DNA of 64,000 bases from Raineyella sp. LH-20 (GTDB taxonomy: Bacteria > Actinomycetota > Actinomycetes > Propionibacteriales > Propionibacteriaceae): assembly GCF_033110965.1 (NCBI RefSeq), contig NZ_CP137003.1, forward strand, positions 1,984,001-2,048,000, written 5' to 3'. The notes beneath the pieces were generated by a model, which saw only the letters and a program-made list of their open reading frames with translations, ran no database searches and was not told where the DNA came from. Below, in pieces: positions 20,030 through 28,070 of this stretch (within the stretch, counting starts at the first letter, position 1; each line of letters begins with the position of its first letter). The position numbers and the translations under genes are program-made.

Positions 20030-20282
20030 CTGACCCCAGGTCTAGCGTGGGGGTCAGTGTCAGTGTGGGTGGTGCCGCTGTTGTTGCGGTGGTTGGATCC
20101 GGATCACTGGTCGGCTGACTCGTAGCGTGGGTGTCTTCGTGGCGTGCATGCGTTTTGTCGTCGGCCGTTGTGAAGGACCGGCCGGCGTGACTTGATAGGA
20201 GCGTGGCACCGCCCCCACTGAGATGTGTCCGCCGACCGGCCCGACCGTCCCTCACTGATCAGGGTGAAAGGAGGCAACCACC
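20030..20282 (+). ncRNA. Candidate bridge-RNA region of the IS110 element
   Basis: About 250 bp without a convincing ORF precede the IS110 transposase. In IS110-group elements the left-end non-coding segment encodes a structured bridge RNA of roughly 150-200 nt that pairs with target and donor DNA. The region starts with a hairpin, CTGACCCC (20030-20037) pairing GGGGTCAG (20050-20057). It later contains other short stems, such as CCCT/AGGG around 20252-20268, before AAAGGAGG and the transposase ATG. The RNA itself is predicted from family knowledge; its boundaries and guide loops were not resolved. Confidence 0.4.
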
Positions 20283-21338
20283 ATGGTTGTCGTCGGAGCC
20301 GATGTTCACAAGCAGACCCATACCTTCGTCGCGGTCGATCAGGGTGGCCGCAAGCTGGGCCAGGTGACCGTCCAGGCCACCACGGACGGGCATCTGAAGG
20401 CGCTGGGCTGGGCCCGCCGGGAGTTCGGTGACGAGCTGGAGTGGGCCATCGAGGACTGCCGTCACCTGTCGTCGCGTCTGGAGCGGGACCTGTTGGGCGC
20501 CGGTCAGGCGGTGGTGCGGGTTCCGCCGAAGATGATGGGCCAGGCTCGCGCGATCGCTCGCACTCGCGGCAAGTCCGACCCGATCGACGCGCTGGCCGTG
20601 GCGCGGGCCGCGCTGGCCGAGCCGGGCCTGCCCCGGGCCTGTCATGACGAGGCGGCACGGGAGCTGAAGCTGCTGGTCGACCGGCGTGACACGCTGGTCA
20701 AGCAGCGCACCGCCACGATCAACAGCCTGCGTTGGCGGGTTCATGAGCTCGACCCCGAGTATCCGCTGAAGCCTGCCGGGCTGGACCGGGCCAGGCACCA
20801 GCAGGCATTGGCGGTCTGGCTGGCCGGAAAGAGCGGCATCGTGGCCGAGCTGGCTGGCGAGGAACTGGACGACGTGATCGCCTTGACCGGGCGGATCAAT
20901 GCGATGGAGAAACGGATCAGCACCCTGGTCGGGCAGCGGGCTCCCGAACTGGTCGCCCTGCCCGGTTGCGGGGCCCTGACCGCGGCGAAGCTGGTTGGGG
21001 AGATTGGCGGGGTCGACCGGTTCGCTCATGAGGCCCAACTGGCCCGTCATGCCGGGATCGCTCCGATCCCGGTCTGGTCGGGCCGGACCGCGGGCAGGGT
21101 GAGGATGACACGCTCGGGCAACCGCCAGATCAACTGCGCCATCCACCGGATCGCCCTCACCCAGACCCGTCTCAAGGACAGTCTGGGGAGGGCCTACTAC
21201 GAGAAGAAGAAGTCTGAAGGCATGTCCAACCGTGAGGCCCTGCGCTGCCTCAAACGCCAACTCGTCCGCCTGGTCTTCACCACCCTCAAGAACGCCCAGC
21301 AATCGGTCCCGGGGGCTTGCCTTCCGGCAGCCGCTTGA
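20283..21338 (+). mobile_element. IS110 family transposase (DEDD recombinase)
   Basis: A 351-residue IS110-family enzyme. The N-terminal RuvC-like DEDD domain begins VVVGADVHKQTHTF (Asp7), continues with LEWAIED (Glu57) and SDPIDALAVARAAL (Asp99 and Asp102 region). The C-terminal Tnp20 domain carries ALPGCGALTAAKLVGEIGGV and PVWSGRTAGRVR, with the candidate catalytic serine near residue 267. All expected residues are present, so it looks intact. AAAGGAGG precedes ATG 20283. Only 14 bp separate its stop from the next ORF, so the right end is very short or lies in the leader of that gene. IS110 elements lack classic terminal inverted repeats, and exact ends were not fixed. Confidence 0.9.
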
Positions 21339-21352
21339 CATAGGAGAAACTC

Positions 21353-22696
21353 ATGGATGAGGAGCGTGCGCCGGCGTTGCCGGGGTTGCCGGATTGGCCG
21401 GGGTTGTGCCGGCCGTCGGTGGCGTTGCCTGTTGCGGACGGTGCGGAGTTGGTCCGTGACGGGGTGATGGTCACCCTGCTCGGCTCGGCTCTGGACGATG
21501 GTGAGGGGGATCCGGTGGCGGTGACCGCTGGGTACGGTCTGCCGGAGGATCCTGCCGATCATGTCGGCCAGTTGGCCGAGGTGGAGGCGTTGATCCGGTT
21601 CGGGGAGATCCGCAAACTCGCCTTGATCGCGGATCTGGTTGAGGCGGCGGGGCCGGTCGACCGGGAACAGACCGTTCCGTTGGGTGGGGAGGGGACCCCG
21701 GTGGTGCCGGAGTTCCTGCATCTGGAGGTGGGTGGGGCGTTGGGATTGGCGCCGGACCGGGCCCGGTTGGTGATCTCCGACGCGTTGGATCTGAAGTGGC
21801 GTCATCCTCGGTTGTGGAATCAGATGGTCCACGGTCACATTCCGGTGTGGCGGGCGGTGCAGGTTGCTCGTCGGTGTCACCGGCTGCCGTTGCGGGTGAG
21901 TCTGTGGATCGATGATCGGATCGGTGAGGTGGTGCCTGGGCTGTCCTGGGCCCGGGCTCAACGCCTGCTGGAGGGGGAGATCGCCGCTGCTGACCCCGCC
22001 ACGGCAGACCGGGAGGGGCAGGCTCGTCATCGGCGTCGGCTGGGTGTCTATCCCCGTCCGGGGACGGGCGGGGCTTGTGACGTGTTCGGTGTGCTGGATG
22101 CCGCCGATGCGGTCCAGCTCGACCGGACTCTGGCGGTGATGGCGGCCCAGCTCGCCGCTGCCGGGGACGGTGACGATCTGGACACTCGCCGCGCCCGGGC
22201 GTTGGGGATCCTCGCCCGTGGCGGCCGTCCTGATCAGACGCCGGTGGTGCATCTGTATGTGCACACGACTCCGGACGCCGACCTGGCCCGGGTGGAGGGT
22301 GGTGGCCCGCTCGGCCGGACTGCTCTCGCCGGGCTGCTCATCCACAGCAGGGTGCGGCTGACCCGGGTGATCGACCATGCCGATTCGGTGCCGGTGGATG
22401 CGTACGAGGTGCCCGACCGGATGCGCGAACAGGTGACGCTGGCTCAGCCGGTCGAGGTCGTCCCGTACGGCACGGTTACCGCGCGTCGGGCCGATATGGA
22501 CCACACCGTCCCGTGGGGGCGCGGCGGGCCTACCTCACCGGAGAACCTGGGCCCGCTCGGCCGGACCGCGCACCGGGCTCGCACCCACGGCGGGTACCGG
22601 CTGAGTCAGCCTCGACCCGGTGAGTGGCACTGGCACACGCCTCGTGGGCAACACTTCATCGTCACCAACCACGGCACCACCCGCATACGCCAATGA
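21353..22696 (+). CDS. DUF222/HNH endonuclease (13E12 repeat family)
   Basis: A 447-residue protein of the actinobacterial 13E12 family: a long DUF222 helical region (about residues 30-330, including ARLVISDALDLKWRHPRLWNQM and ARAQRLLEGEIAAADP) followed by a C-terminal HNH nuclease (MDHTVPWGRGGPTSPENL then GRTAHRARTH). The HNH residues D-H, N and H are present, so it may be active. These proteins occur in many copies per genome, and in Mycobacterium REP13E12 copies are prophage integration sites. Codon use (frequent GTT, TTG, GGG) differs from neighbouring core genes. It sits 14 bp after the IS110 transposase with its own AGGAGA at 21344. Confidence 0.85.
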   Translation: MDEERAPALPGLPDWPGLCRPSVALPVADGAELVRDGVMVTLLGSALDDGEGDPVAVTAGYGLPEDPADHVGQLAEVEALIRFGEIRKLALIADLVEAAGPVDREQTVPLGGEGTPVVPEFLHLEVGGALGLAPDRARLVISDALDLKWRHPRLWNQMVHGHIPVWRAVQVARRCHRLPLRVSLWIDDRIGEVVPGLSWARAQRLLEGEIAAADPATADREGQARHRRRLGVYPRPGTGGACDVFGVLDAADAVQLDRTLAVMAAQLAAAGDGDDLDTRRARALGILARGGRPDQTPVVHLYVHTTPDADLARVEGGGPLGRTALAGLLIHSRVRLTRVIDHADSVPVDAYEVPDRMREQVTLAQPVEVVPYGTVTARRADMDHTVPWGRGGPTSPENLGPLGRTAHRARTHGGYRLSQPRPGEWHWHTPRGQHFIVTNHGTTRIRQ

Positions 22697-22730
22697 ACCG
22701 ACCAGTCGAAGGACCAGACAGCGGGAGCGA

Positions 22731-23108
22731 TCAGAGTTTCCCGAAATGCGGCGGCAGATCGCGGAGCAACCGCTGATCGGCGGCCGACGGGCGGTCCGTT
22801 TCGGCGTGCCTCACCCGTCGTGCGGCGGGCGCCAGCCGCCACTCCAGCGTGACGGCCCGCAGTGCCGCGGCGAATTGTGCCGCCGACAGTCCGGCCATGA
22901 GATCCGGGGGCACCCGGTGTGGCCAGGCGGAGCCGGCGTCCCGGGCGTCGCGGGCGTGACGACGCAGGGCGGTGCGATCCCAGCCGGCCGCAGCCAGTTC
23001 CTCGGCCAGCACAGCCGGGTCGGGCGCCCGGTGATCGGGCAGATCGATCAGTTCCCCGCACACCGCGTACGCGAGGGCGCGGTGCCAGCCGGAGTCACCG
23101 GTGCGCAT
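22731..23108 (-). CDS. Uncharacterised protein downstream of UGPase
   Basis: A 125-residue protein from ATG 23108, overlapping the 3' end of the UGPase gene by 14 bp, so probably translated by coupling. It is rich in Ala, Arg and Leu and predicted mostly helical (HRALAYAVCGELIDLPDH; AAQFAAALRAVTLEWRLAPAARRVR). I recognise no family or catalytic motif. The frame is open further upstream, but that part lies wholly within the UGPase gene. Confidence 0.5.
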   Translation of the reverse strand: MRTGDSGWHRALAYAVCGELIDLPDHRAPDPAVLAEELAAAGWDRTALRRHARDARDAGSAWPHRVPPDLMAGLSAAQFAAALRAVTLEWRLAPAARRVRHAETDRPSAADQRLLRDLPPHFGKL

Positions 23109-24516
23109 ACGGGCGCCCGGTCGTGCTGTCCAGGATGCTGCTGGCCGGCACCCGGCTCGGCTCGTCGGTCGGCGGGAGCACCGCATCGCCGCGGACGATG
23201 ACGTTGGGGCCGAAGATCCAGTCGCCCTCGACGGTGAGCGAGCCGGCATCGCGCAGGCTGGGTGACCCGTGCGGGAAGTGGTGCTCGAAGTCGGCGATCA
23301 GCCGGTAGTGACCGGGGTCGAGGGTGACCAGCGGCGTGGCGGGGCTGACCCGATCGAGCGTGCCGTCGTCGTTGACCCGATAGACGTCCGAGCGCAGCAC
23401 CAGCAGGTCGTTGGTGGTCTTCACCGGCAGGAACCGGCTGCGCGGGACGACGATGGCGGCGGCCCCCTCGAAGACCTCCACCGCGGCCCCCATCGCCGTC
23501 TCCAGTTGGACGACCTCCGGTGAGGACGCATCGGTCGGGTCGACGTGCTTGCGGTTGCAGATCAACGGGAGTCCGAGCACCCCGTTCCGGCTGGCCAGCG
23601 CGTCGGCCAGTTGCACCAGGTCCAGCCACAGGTTGTTGGTGTTGAAGTATCGGTGGCGGGAGATGTCGGCGAAGCTCTCCTTGTCCGCGGCCGCGGTCTG
23701 CGCGGCCTCGCGCAGGACCAGCCGGCCGTCGGCCTTCCGTACGGCCAGGTGGCCGCCCTTGCGGTCGGACCGGGTCCGCTCGCACACCTCCATCGCGAAC
23801 GGCGCGCCGGTGCCGGCGAACCACTCGGCCAGCTCGGCGGACGGGCAGGCGCCGAGGTTGTCGACGTTCGACACGGCGGCGTAGCGGTAGCCGGCGTCCA
23901 GCAGCCGGCGCAGCATGCCGGACCCCTCGAGCGCCGTGTAGAGGTCGCCGTGGCCGGGCGGGCACCACTCCAGCTCCGGGGCCGCCGGCCAGTCGACCGG
24001 GGTGAGATCGTCGGCGCGCAGCTTCGGCTCCTGGTTCTGCACGAACTCCAGCGGCAGCCCGGCGGTCCGCACCGCGGGGGAGGAGGACAGTTCCGCCATC
24101 GTGTCCGCGCTGGTCACGAAGGAGTCCATCATCACCAGCGGGAGATCGACGCCCTGCTCGGCGCGGGCCGCCAGCACCTGGGCGACGGTGAGGTCGAGGA
24201 ACGTACGCCCTTCGCGGACCGGCAGCAGCGACTTCGCCCGCTGCATGCCCATGGAGGTGCCGAGACCGCCGTTGAGCTTGATGATGACCGTACGTCCGAG
24301 GGCCGGTCGGGCGCCCGCTGACGGGGTGACGGCATCGGCGGGCAGGTCCTCCAGCCGCGGCAGGTCGTCGACCGGACTGATCGACTCCTCGGGGATCATC
24401 CCGGTGCTGCCGTCGGCGAGCTGCTCGTAGTAGTGGCTGAACACAGCGATGGCGTTTTCGGCCACCCCGGCGCTGCGCATCTTCCGCTGTGCCTGTGCCA
24501 GGCCTTCGTTGGTCAT
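23095..24516 (-). CDS. UTP-glucose-1-phosphate uridylyltransferase, eukaryotic UDPGP type
   Basis: A 473-residue enzyme making UDP-glucose from UTP and glucose 1-phosphate. It belongs to the UDPGP family known from eukaryotes and some bacteria, not to the short bacterial GalU family. Motifs: the nucleotide loop KLNGGLGTSMGMQRAKS (near 80-96), FVQNQEPKL, WCPPGHGDLYTAL (substrate binding), SNVDNLGA (metal Asp) and the lysine-bearing SRFLPVKTTNDLL. ATG 24516 is supported by TAGACT and six bases upstream. It supplies UDP-glucose for glycogen/trehalose or cell-envelope sugars. A 125-residue unknown gene follows with overlap. Confidence 0.88.
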   Translation of the reverse strand: MTNEGLAQAQRKMRSAGVAENAIAVFSHYYEQLADGSTGMIPEESISPVDDLPRLEDLPADAVTPSAGARPALGRTVIIKLNGGLGTSMGMQRAKSLLPVREGRTFLDLTVAQVLAARAEQGVDLPLVMMDSFVTSADTMAELSSSPAVRTAGLPLEFVQNQEPKLRADDLTPVDWPAAPELEWCPPGHGDLYTALEGSGMLRRLLDAGYRYAAVSNVDNLGACPSAELAEWFAGTGAPFAMEVCERTRSDRKGGHLAVRKADGRLVLREAAQTAAADKESFADISRHRYFNTNNLWLDLVQLADALASRNGVLGLPLICNRKHVDPTDASSPEVVQLETAMGAAVEVFEGAAAIVVPRSRFLPVKTTNDLLVLRSDVYRVNDDGTLDRVSPATPLVTLDPGHYRLIADFEHHFPHGSPSLRDAGSLTVEGDWIFGPNVIVRGDAVLPPTDEPSRVPASSILDSTTGRPYAHR

Positions 24517-24621
24517 GGGGTCAGTCTAGGGAACGGCGAACCGCCGGTGGCGCGTACGCCGGATCGGTCCGTGGTGTCTGCCGGGCCCCGCCCGGGTGTC
24601 GGTTACCCTTGGGAAGGTCGT

Positions 24622-24697
24622 GGCCCCGTAGCTCAGGGGATAGAGCGACGGTTTCCTAAACCGTGCGTCGGAGGTTCGAATCCTCTCGGGGCCGCCA
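24622..24697 (+). tRNA. tRNA-Arg (anticodon CCT)
   Basis: A complete cloverleaf of 76 nt including encoded CCA. The acceptor GGCCCCG pairs CGGGGCC, the anticodon stem ACGGT/ACCGT surrounds loop TTCCTAA with anticodon CCT (24655-24657), and the T-arm is GAGG-TTCGAAT-CCTC. It decodes AGG, a rare codon in such a G+C-rich genome. TACCCT near 24603-24608 is a possible -10 element. A strong palindrome follows the gene. Confidence 0.95.
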
Positions 24698-24703
24698 TGC
24701 ACA

Positions 24704-24743
24704 GCGAGAGGGTCGCCACTGTCGACAGTGGCGACCCTCTCGC
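24704..24743. terminator. 40-bp perfect palindrome between tRNA-Arg and trxA
   Basis: GCGAGAGGGTCGCCACTGTC (24704-24723) is followed immediately by its exact reverse complement to 24743, giving 20-bp arms with no spacer. It begins 7 bp after the tRNA and ends 30 bp before the stop codon of the convergent thioredoxin gene, so it most likely ends transcription from both sides. No U-run is present, as is usual for actinobacterial hairpin terminators. Confidence 0.8.
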
Positions 24744-24772
24744 AGGATCCGGCCCCGAACGGGGCGAACGGC

Positions 24773-25132
24773 TCAGGCCATCGGCTTGGCCTGCGCCTTG
24801 ACCTCGTCCATGTCGAGCTCCTTGATCTGGGAGATCAGGGACTTCAGCGACGAGCCGTTCATGGCGCCCGCCTGGTTGAACAGCAGGACCCCCTGGCGGA
24901 ACGCCATCAGGGTCGGGATGGCGGTGATCTGGAAGTTCATCGCCAGCTCCTGCTCGGCCTCGGTGTCGACCTTGCCGAAGACGATGTCGGTGTTCTCCTC
25001 CGAGACCTTCTCGTACACCGGGGCGAAGCGCTTGCACGGGCCGCACCAGTCGGCCCAGAAGTCGACGAGGACGATGTCGTTCTCGTCGACCGTCTTCATG
25101 AAGTCGTCGGTGGTCAGGTTCGTGGTGGCCAT
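24773..25132 (-). CDS. trxA: Thioredoxin
   Basis: A 119-residue thioredoxin with the active site FWADWCGPCKRF (cysteines 30 and 33) and the cis-proline loop TAIPTLM. It reduces protein disulfides using electrons from thioredoxin reductase, which is not encoded here. The C-terminal extension KELDMDEVKAQAKPMA is slightly longer than in E. coli TrxA. It runs convergently to the tRNA-Arg gene and stands alone; the upstream gene on the same strand is a methyltransferase 261 bp away. Confidence 0.92.
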   Translation of the reverse strand: MATTNLTTDDFMKTVDENDIVLVDFWADWCGPCKRFAPVYEKVSEENTDIVFGKVDTEAEQELAMNFQITAIPTLMAFRQGVLLFNQAGAMNGSSLKSLISQIKELDMDEVKAQAKPMA

Positions 25133-25393
25133 GGGTGTCTCTCGTTTCCTCGGCGGTCGCGCGTGGGCACGGCGGTGTCGTCGATCAAGCAGTGTCGTCG
25201 GGTCAGGCTGTCTCGTCGGGTCAGGCAGGCGGCAGCATCGCCGTACGGGAGTGCAACAGTAAGGGCGCCCCCGGTATTCCCGCCGTTTCGTACGACGTGC
25301 CGTCGCCTCCGGCGACCGGCCGATCGGGCGGGAACGCCCCCAGCGTAGCCGGGATGCCGCCCCTGCCGAACCGCGGACGCCGGGGCGTCGGCG
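25133..25393. other. Intergenic region upstream of trxA with imperfect direct repeats
   Basis: This 261-bp stretch contains no credible gene. Near 25173-25216 it holds three imperfect tandem copies of a 16-18-nt unit based on TGTCGTCGGGTCAGGC. The rest should contain the trxA promoter on the minus strand, which I could not place with confidence. Confidence 0.5.
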
Positions 25394-26182
25394 TCACTTG
25401 ATGCCGACGAAACGGCGCATCGGCACGCTGATGCGGACCGGCCGGTGCCCAGCGGTCTCGGTCAGGGTGTCGATGGCACGGCTGATCCGGCCGGCGGCGA
25501 CACCGGGGAGGTAGAGCGCCTCGAGCAGTCGTTCGGCGTCCTCGCGGGTGCGTACGGTGTAGGTGTAGCGCTCCTTCGCATCCTCCACCTTGCGGATCCC
25601 GTGCGCCGCGAACAGTGACGGCAGGCCCGGCTGGGACCGGCCGGAGGGGAAGTGTGGCGTGGAGTGGAGGATCGACAGCACCTTCGACACGACCGGGATG
25701 TCGTGCAACTGCACCGACTGCCAGGACGGGGACATGATGGCGACCACGCCGCCGGGCGCCAGCACCCGTTCCACCTCCCGGGCGAGCACCGGCATCGGGC
25801 GGACCACGGCAAACCCGAGGCTGCTGACGACGGCCTGCATGCTGCCGTCGCGCAGCGGCAGCCGGCGGGCGTCGGCCCGCAGGAACACCCCGTCCGGGGA
25901 CCTCCGCCGGGCCTCGGTCAGCTCGAAACCGGACATGTCGACGCCGATGACCGTACGTCCGGGCCGGGCCAACTCCCGGCCCACCCCGCCGGTCCCGCAG
26001 GCCAGGTCGAGGACCGTGGTCGAGGACTCGGAGATCGCCCGCGCCAGCCAGCTGTAGGGGCTGCGGCCACCGGACTCGATCCGCTGCAGCAGCTCCTCGA
26101 TCGCCCCGACGTGCTCGCGGTGGAACTGGCTCAGGTAACGGTGCCAGTCGACTCCGTCGGCTCGCCGCGAGAAGACACTCAT
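25394..26182 (-). CDS. Class I SAM-dependent methyltransferase
   Basis: A 262-residue methyltransferase. Motif I is VLDLACGTGGVGREL (about residues 57-71), motif II VIGVDMSGFEL, then FLRADARRLPLRDGSMQAVVSSLGF with the post-I acidic residue, and EVERVLAPGGVVAIMSPSW. This is the layout of small-molecule methyltransferases of the UbiE/COQ5-like group; the substrate is unknown. ATG 26182 follows CAGAGT by seven bases on the minus strand. It is separated from the IdeR cluster by about 50 bp and transcribed in the same direction. Confidence 0.82.
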   Translation of the reverse strand: MSVFSRRADGVDWHRYLSQFHREHVGAIEELLQRIESGGRSPYSWLARAISESSTTVLDLACGTGGVGRELARPGRTVIGVDMSGFELTEARRRSPDGVFLRADARRLPLRDGSMQAVVSSLGFAVVRPMPVLAREVERVLAPGGVVAIMSPSWQSVQLHDIPVVSKVLSILHSTPHFPSGRSQPGLPSLFAAHGIRKVEDAKERYTYTVRTREDAERLLEALYLPGVAAGRISRAIDTLTETAGHRPVRISVPMRRFVGIK

Positions 26183-26234
26183 GCGGCCCACTCTGCCATG
26201 CGGGTGCCGCGTCCGACGTCGGGGGACACCGCCA

Positions 26235-27341
26235 TCAGAGGACCTGCCCGGATCGTGCGGCCGGCGCGCCGCCAGGCTCGTCGAACACGGCGATGACATC
26301 CGCGCCGATGTCCTCGATCACGTGGCCGGGACCGATGGGGCGGTCGGCCACCGCCGATACCAGGGCCGACAACCCGGGCAGCGCCTCGTCAGGGACCGCG
26401 ACGCGCGGGGCGTCGGGCGCCAGCAGTGGATTGCTGCCGTCCGGCCACTGCTGGGTGAGCTTGTCCCAGGTGTGCAGCCACGCTTCGGAGATCTCGGCGA
26501 CCGACGGGACACCGAAGAAGTGCCCGACCGGGGCGTGGTGGCGCAGCGCGACGATCCGGGAGTCCTGGTAGATCTTCGCCAGCCGCACCCGGGCGTCGAG
26601 ATGGCGACGGTGGGCCAGTCCGCGGCGGAGCGCGAAGCCGCACGGGGATGGGCAGGTCTCGCCGACATCGGGCCGCTCGCCCGCCTCGACGGTGTCGTGG
26701 TTCATCGCGCAGACCGAGAGGGCGTCGCCGAGCCGGGAGTGGAACCGGTCGAGGTAGGCGGTGTAGCCGGCAACGTCGCCGTCGCAGGCGTTCAGCGACC
26801 GCTTGGCCGTCGCCCGCTGCGCCGAATTGTGCGGACAGGCGGGGTCATCGGTCCCCCAGAGTCCGTCGGTGGAGGCCCGCATCCGGGCCGGGTCACCGGC
26901 GTGCCCGAGGGTGCCCTCCCAGGCGAGGTGTCCGAGGTACTCGCCGATCAGGTGGGCGGTGACGACGACCTGCAGGGACTCCTGGCGAGCCGAACGGTGC
27001 TGGACCACCTCGAGCATCAGCTCGTAGAGGGGGACCAGGGACCCGAGCGCGCCCCGGTTCGCCTCTCGCGGACCGAGGGGGAAGCGTGCGGCGGCCAGGG
27101 AGGCGGCCCAGGGCTGGTGGAAGCCGGCCGCGATCGGGCCGAAGTCCTCGGCGTCCAGGTCGAGCACCCGCTTCGCGGCGATCGCCAGCTGTCCGGCGCG
27201 GTCGATCCGGCTGCGATCGTCACCCGGCTGGGGGGTGGCGGCCCGGACGGCCAGCATCGAGGCGGCCGCGTCGTACCAATGATGGCGGACCAGGGCGATG
27301 ACGGCTTCCGGTAGGCGCAGCGGCGGGTGGGCGGCGGTCAT
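26235..27341 (-). CDS. Unrecognised 368-residue protein in the IdeR operon
   Basis: No family recognised. The protein is soluble-looking and predicted mostly helical. The N-terminus is PLRLPEAVIALVRHHWYDAA, with five cysteines in the middle (about 169, 186, 211, 230, 234), two of them in CPSPCGFALRRGLAHRRHLD, and histidine clusters (HRRH, ALRHHAPVGHFFG near 268-276). The Cys/His content would suit metal binding, but there is no standard motif. It begins 7 nt after the stop of the DtxR/IdeR-type gene, so it is co-transcribed with an iron-dependent regulator and may function in metal homeostasis; this is inference from context. Confidence 0.6.
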   Translation of the reverse strand: MTAAHPPLRLPEAVIALVRHHWYDAAASMLAVRAATPQPGDDRSRIDRAGQLAIAAKRVLDLDAEDFGPIAAGFHQPWAASLAAARFPLGPREANRGALGSLVPLYELMLEVVQHRSARQESLQVVVTAHLIGEYLGHLAWEGTLGHAGDPARMRASTDGLWGTDDPACPHNSAQRATAKRSLNACDGDVAGYTAYLDRFHSRLGDALSVCAMNHDTVEAGERPDVGETCPSPCGFALRRGLAHRRHLDARVRLAKIYQDSRIVALRHHAPVGHFFGVPSVAEISEAWLHTWDKLTQQWPDGSNPLLAPDAPRVAVPDEALPGLSALVSAVADRPIGPGHVIEDIGADVIAVFDEPGGAPAARSGQVL

Positions 27342-27348
27342 CACCCGA

Positions 27349-28068
27349 TCACGCGGCCCCGTCCGGTGCGACGAAGACGAACGATGCCGCGTCGCGGGCG
27401 AGTTCGCAGCCGGGATGGCCGTCGGGGACGAGGGCCACGCCGCCGTTTGCCGGGAACACCTGCACTGTGGTGCCGGGGGCGACGCCGGCGGCGTGCAAGG
27501 TCTGCAGCACCTGCGGATCGGTCTGCAACTGTTCGCTGAACCGTACGACGACGGCCCGCACCGCGCCGTTCGGGCCGGCGCCCGGCCGCCGGCCCAGCAG
27601 GTCGACCAGGTTGACCGCGGTGGACTCGTCGTGCTCGGCCTGCTCGGTGACGCCCAGCTCGTCGAGCCCGGGGATGGGGTTGCCGTACGGCGAGTCGACC
27701 GGGGCGTGCAGGATGGTGACGAGCTTGCGCTCCACCTCGTCGGAGATGACATGCTCCCAGCGACAGGCCTCGTCGTGGACCAGCTCCCAGTCCAGGCCGA
27801 TCACGTCGGAGAGCAACCGCTCGGCGAGTCGGTGCTTGCGCATCACCCGCATCGCCCGCTCGTGGCCCGCCGGGCTCAGCTCCAGGTGGCGGTCGTTGCG
27901 GACGGTCAGCAACCCGTCGCGTTCCATCCGGGCCACGGTCTGGGAGACTGTCGGACCACTCTGGTGCAGACGTTCGGCGATCCGCGCGCGCATGGGGACG
28001 ATCCCCTCCTCGCCCAGTTCGAAGATGGTTCGCAGGTACATCTCCGTGGTGTCGATGAGGTCGCTCAC
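27349..28068 (-). CDS. dtxR: DtxR/IdeR-type iron-dependent repressor
   Basis: A 239-residue full-length IdeR/DtxR. It has an N-terminal winged HTH (RIAERLHQSGPTVSQTVARMERDGLL), a dimerisation and metal-binding domain, and a C-terminal SH3-like FeoA domain (about 150-239). The known metal ligands align by position: Met10, His79, Glu83, His98, Cys102, Glu105, His106. It should bind Fe(II) and repress iron-uptake genes. GTG 28068 follows TAGGAT by six bases on the minus strand; that -10 overlaps the stop codon region of the SIS gene, so it has its own leaderless promoter. A 368-residue unknown follows. Confidence 0.92.
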   Translation of the reverse strand: MSDLIDTTEMYLRTIFELGEEGIVPMRARIAERLHQSGPTVSQTVARMERDGLLTVRNDRHLELSPAGHERAMRVMRKHRLAERLLSDVIGLDWELVHDEACRWEHVISDEVERKLVTILHAPVDSPYGNPIPGLDELGVTEQAEHDESTAVNLVDLLGRRPGAGPNGAVRAVVVRFSEQLQTDPQVLQTLHAAGVAPGTTVQVFPANGGVALVPDGHPGCELARDAASFVFVAPDGAA

Positions 28069-28070
28069 AG

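Noticed and set aside
25173-25216. Repeats upstream of trxA as a regulatory array
   Set aside because: Only three short imperfect units, with no spacing pattern tied to a recognisable promoter. Noted as intergenic content only.
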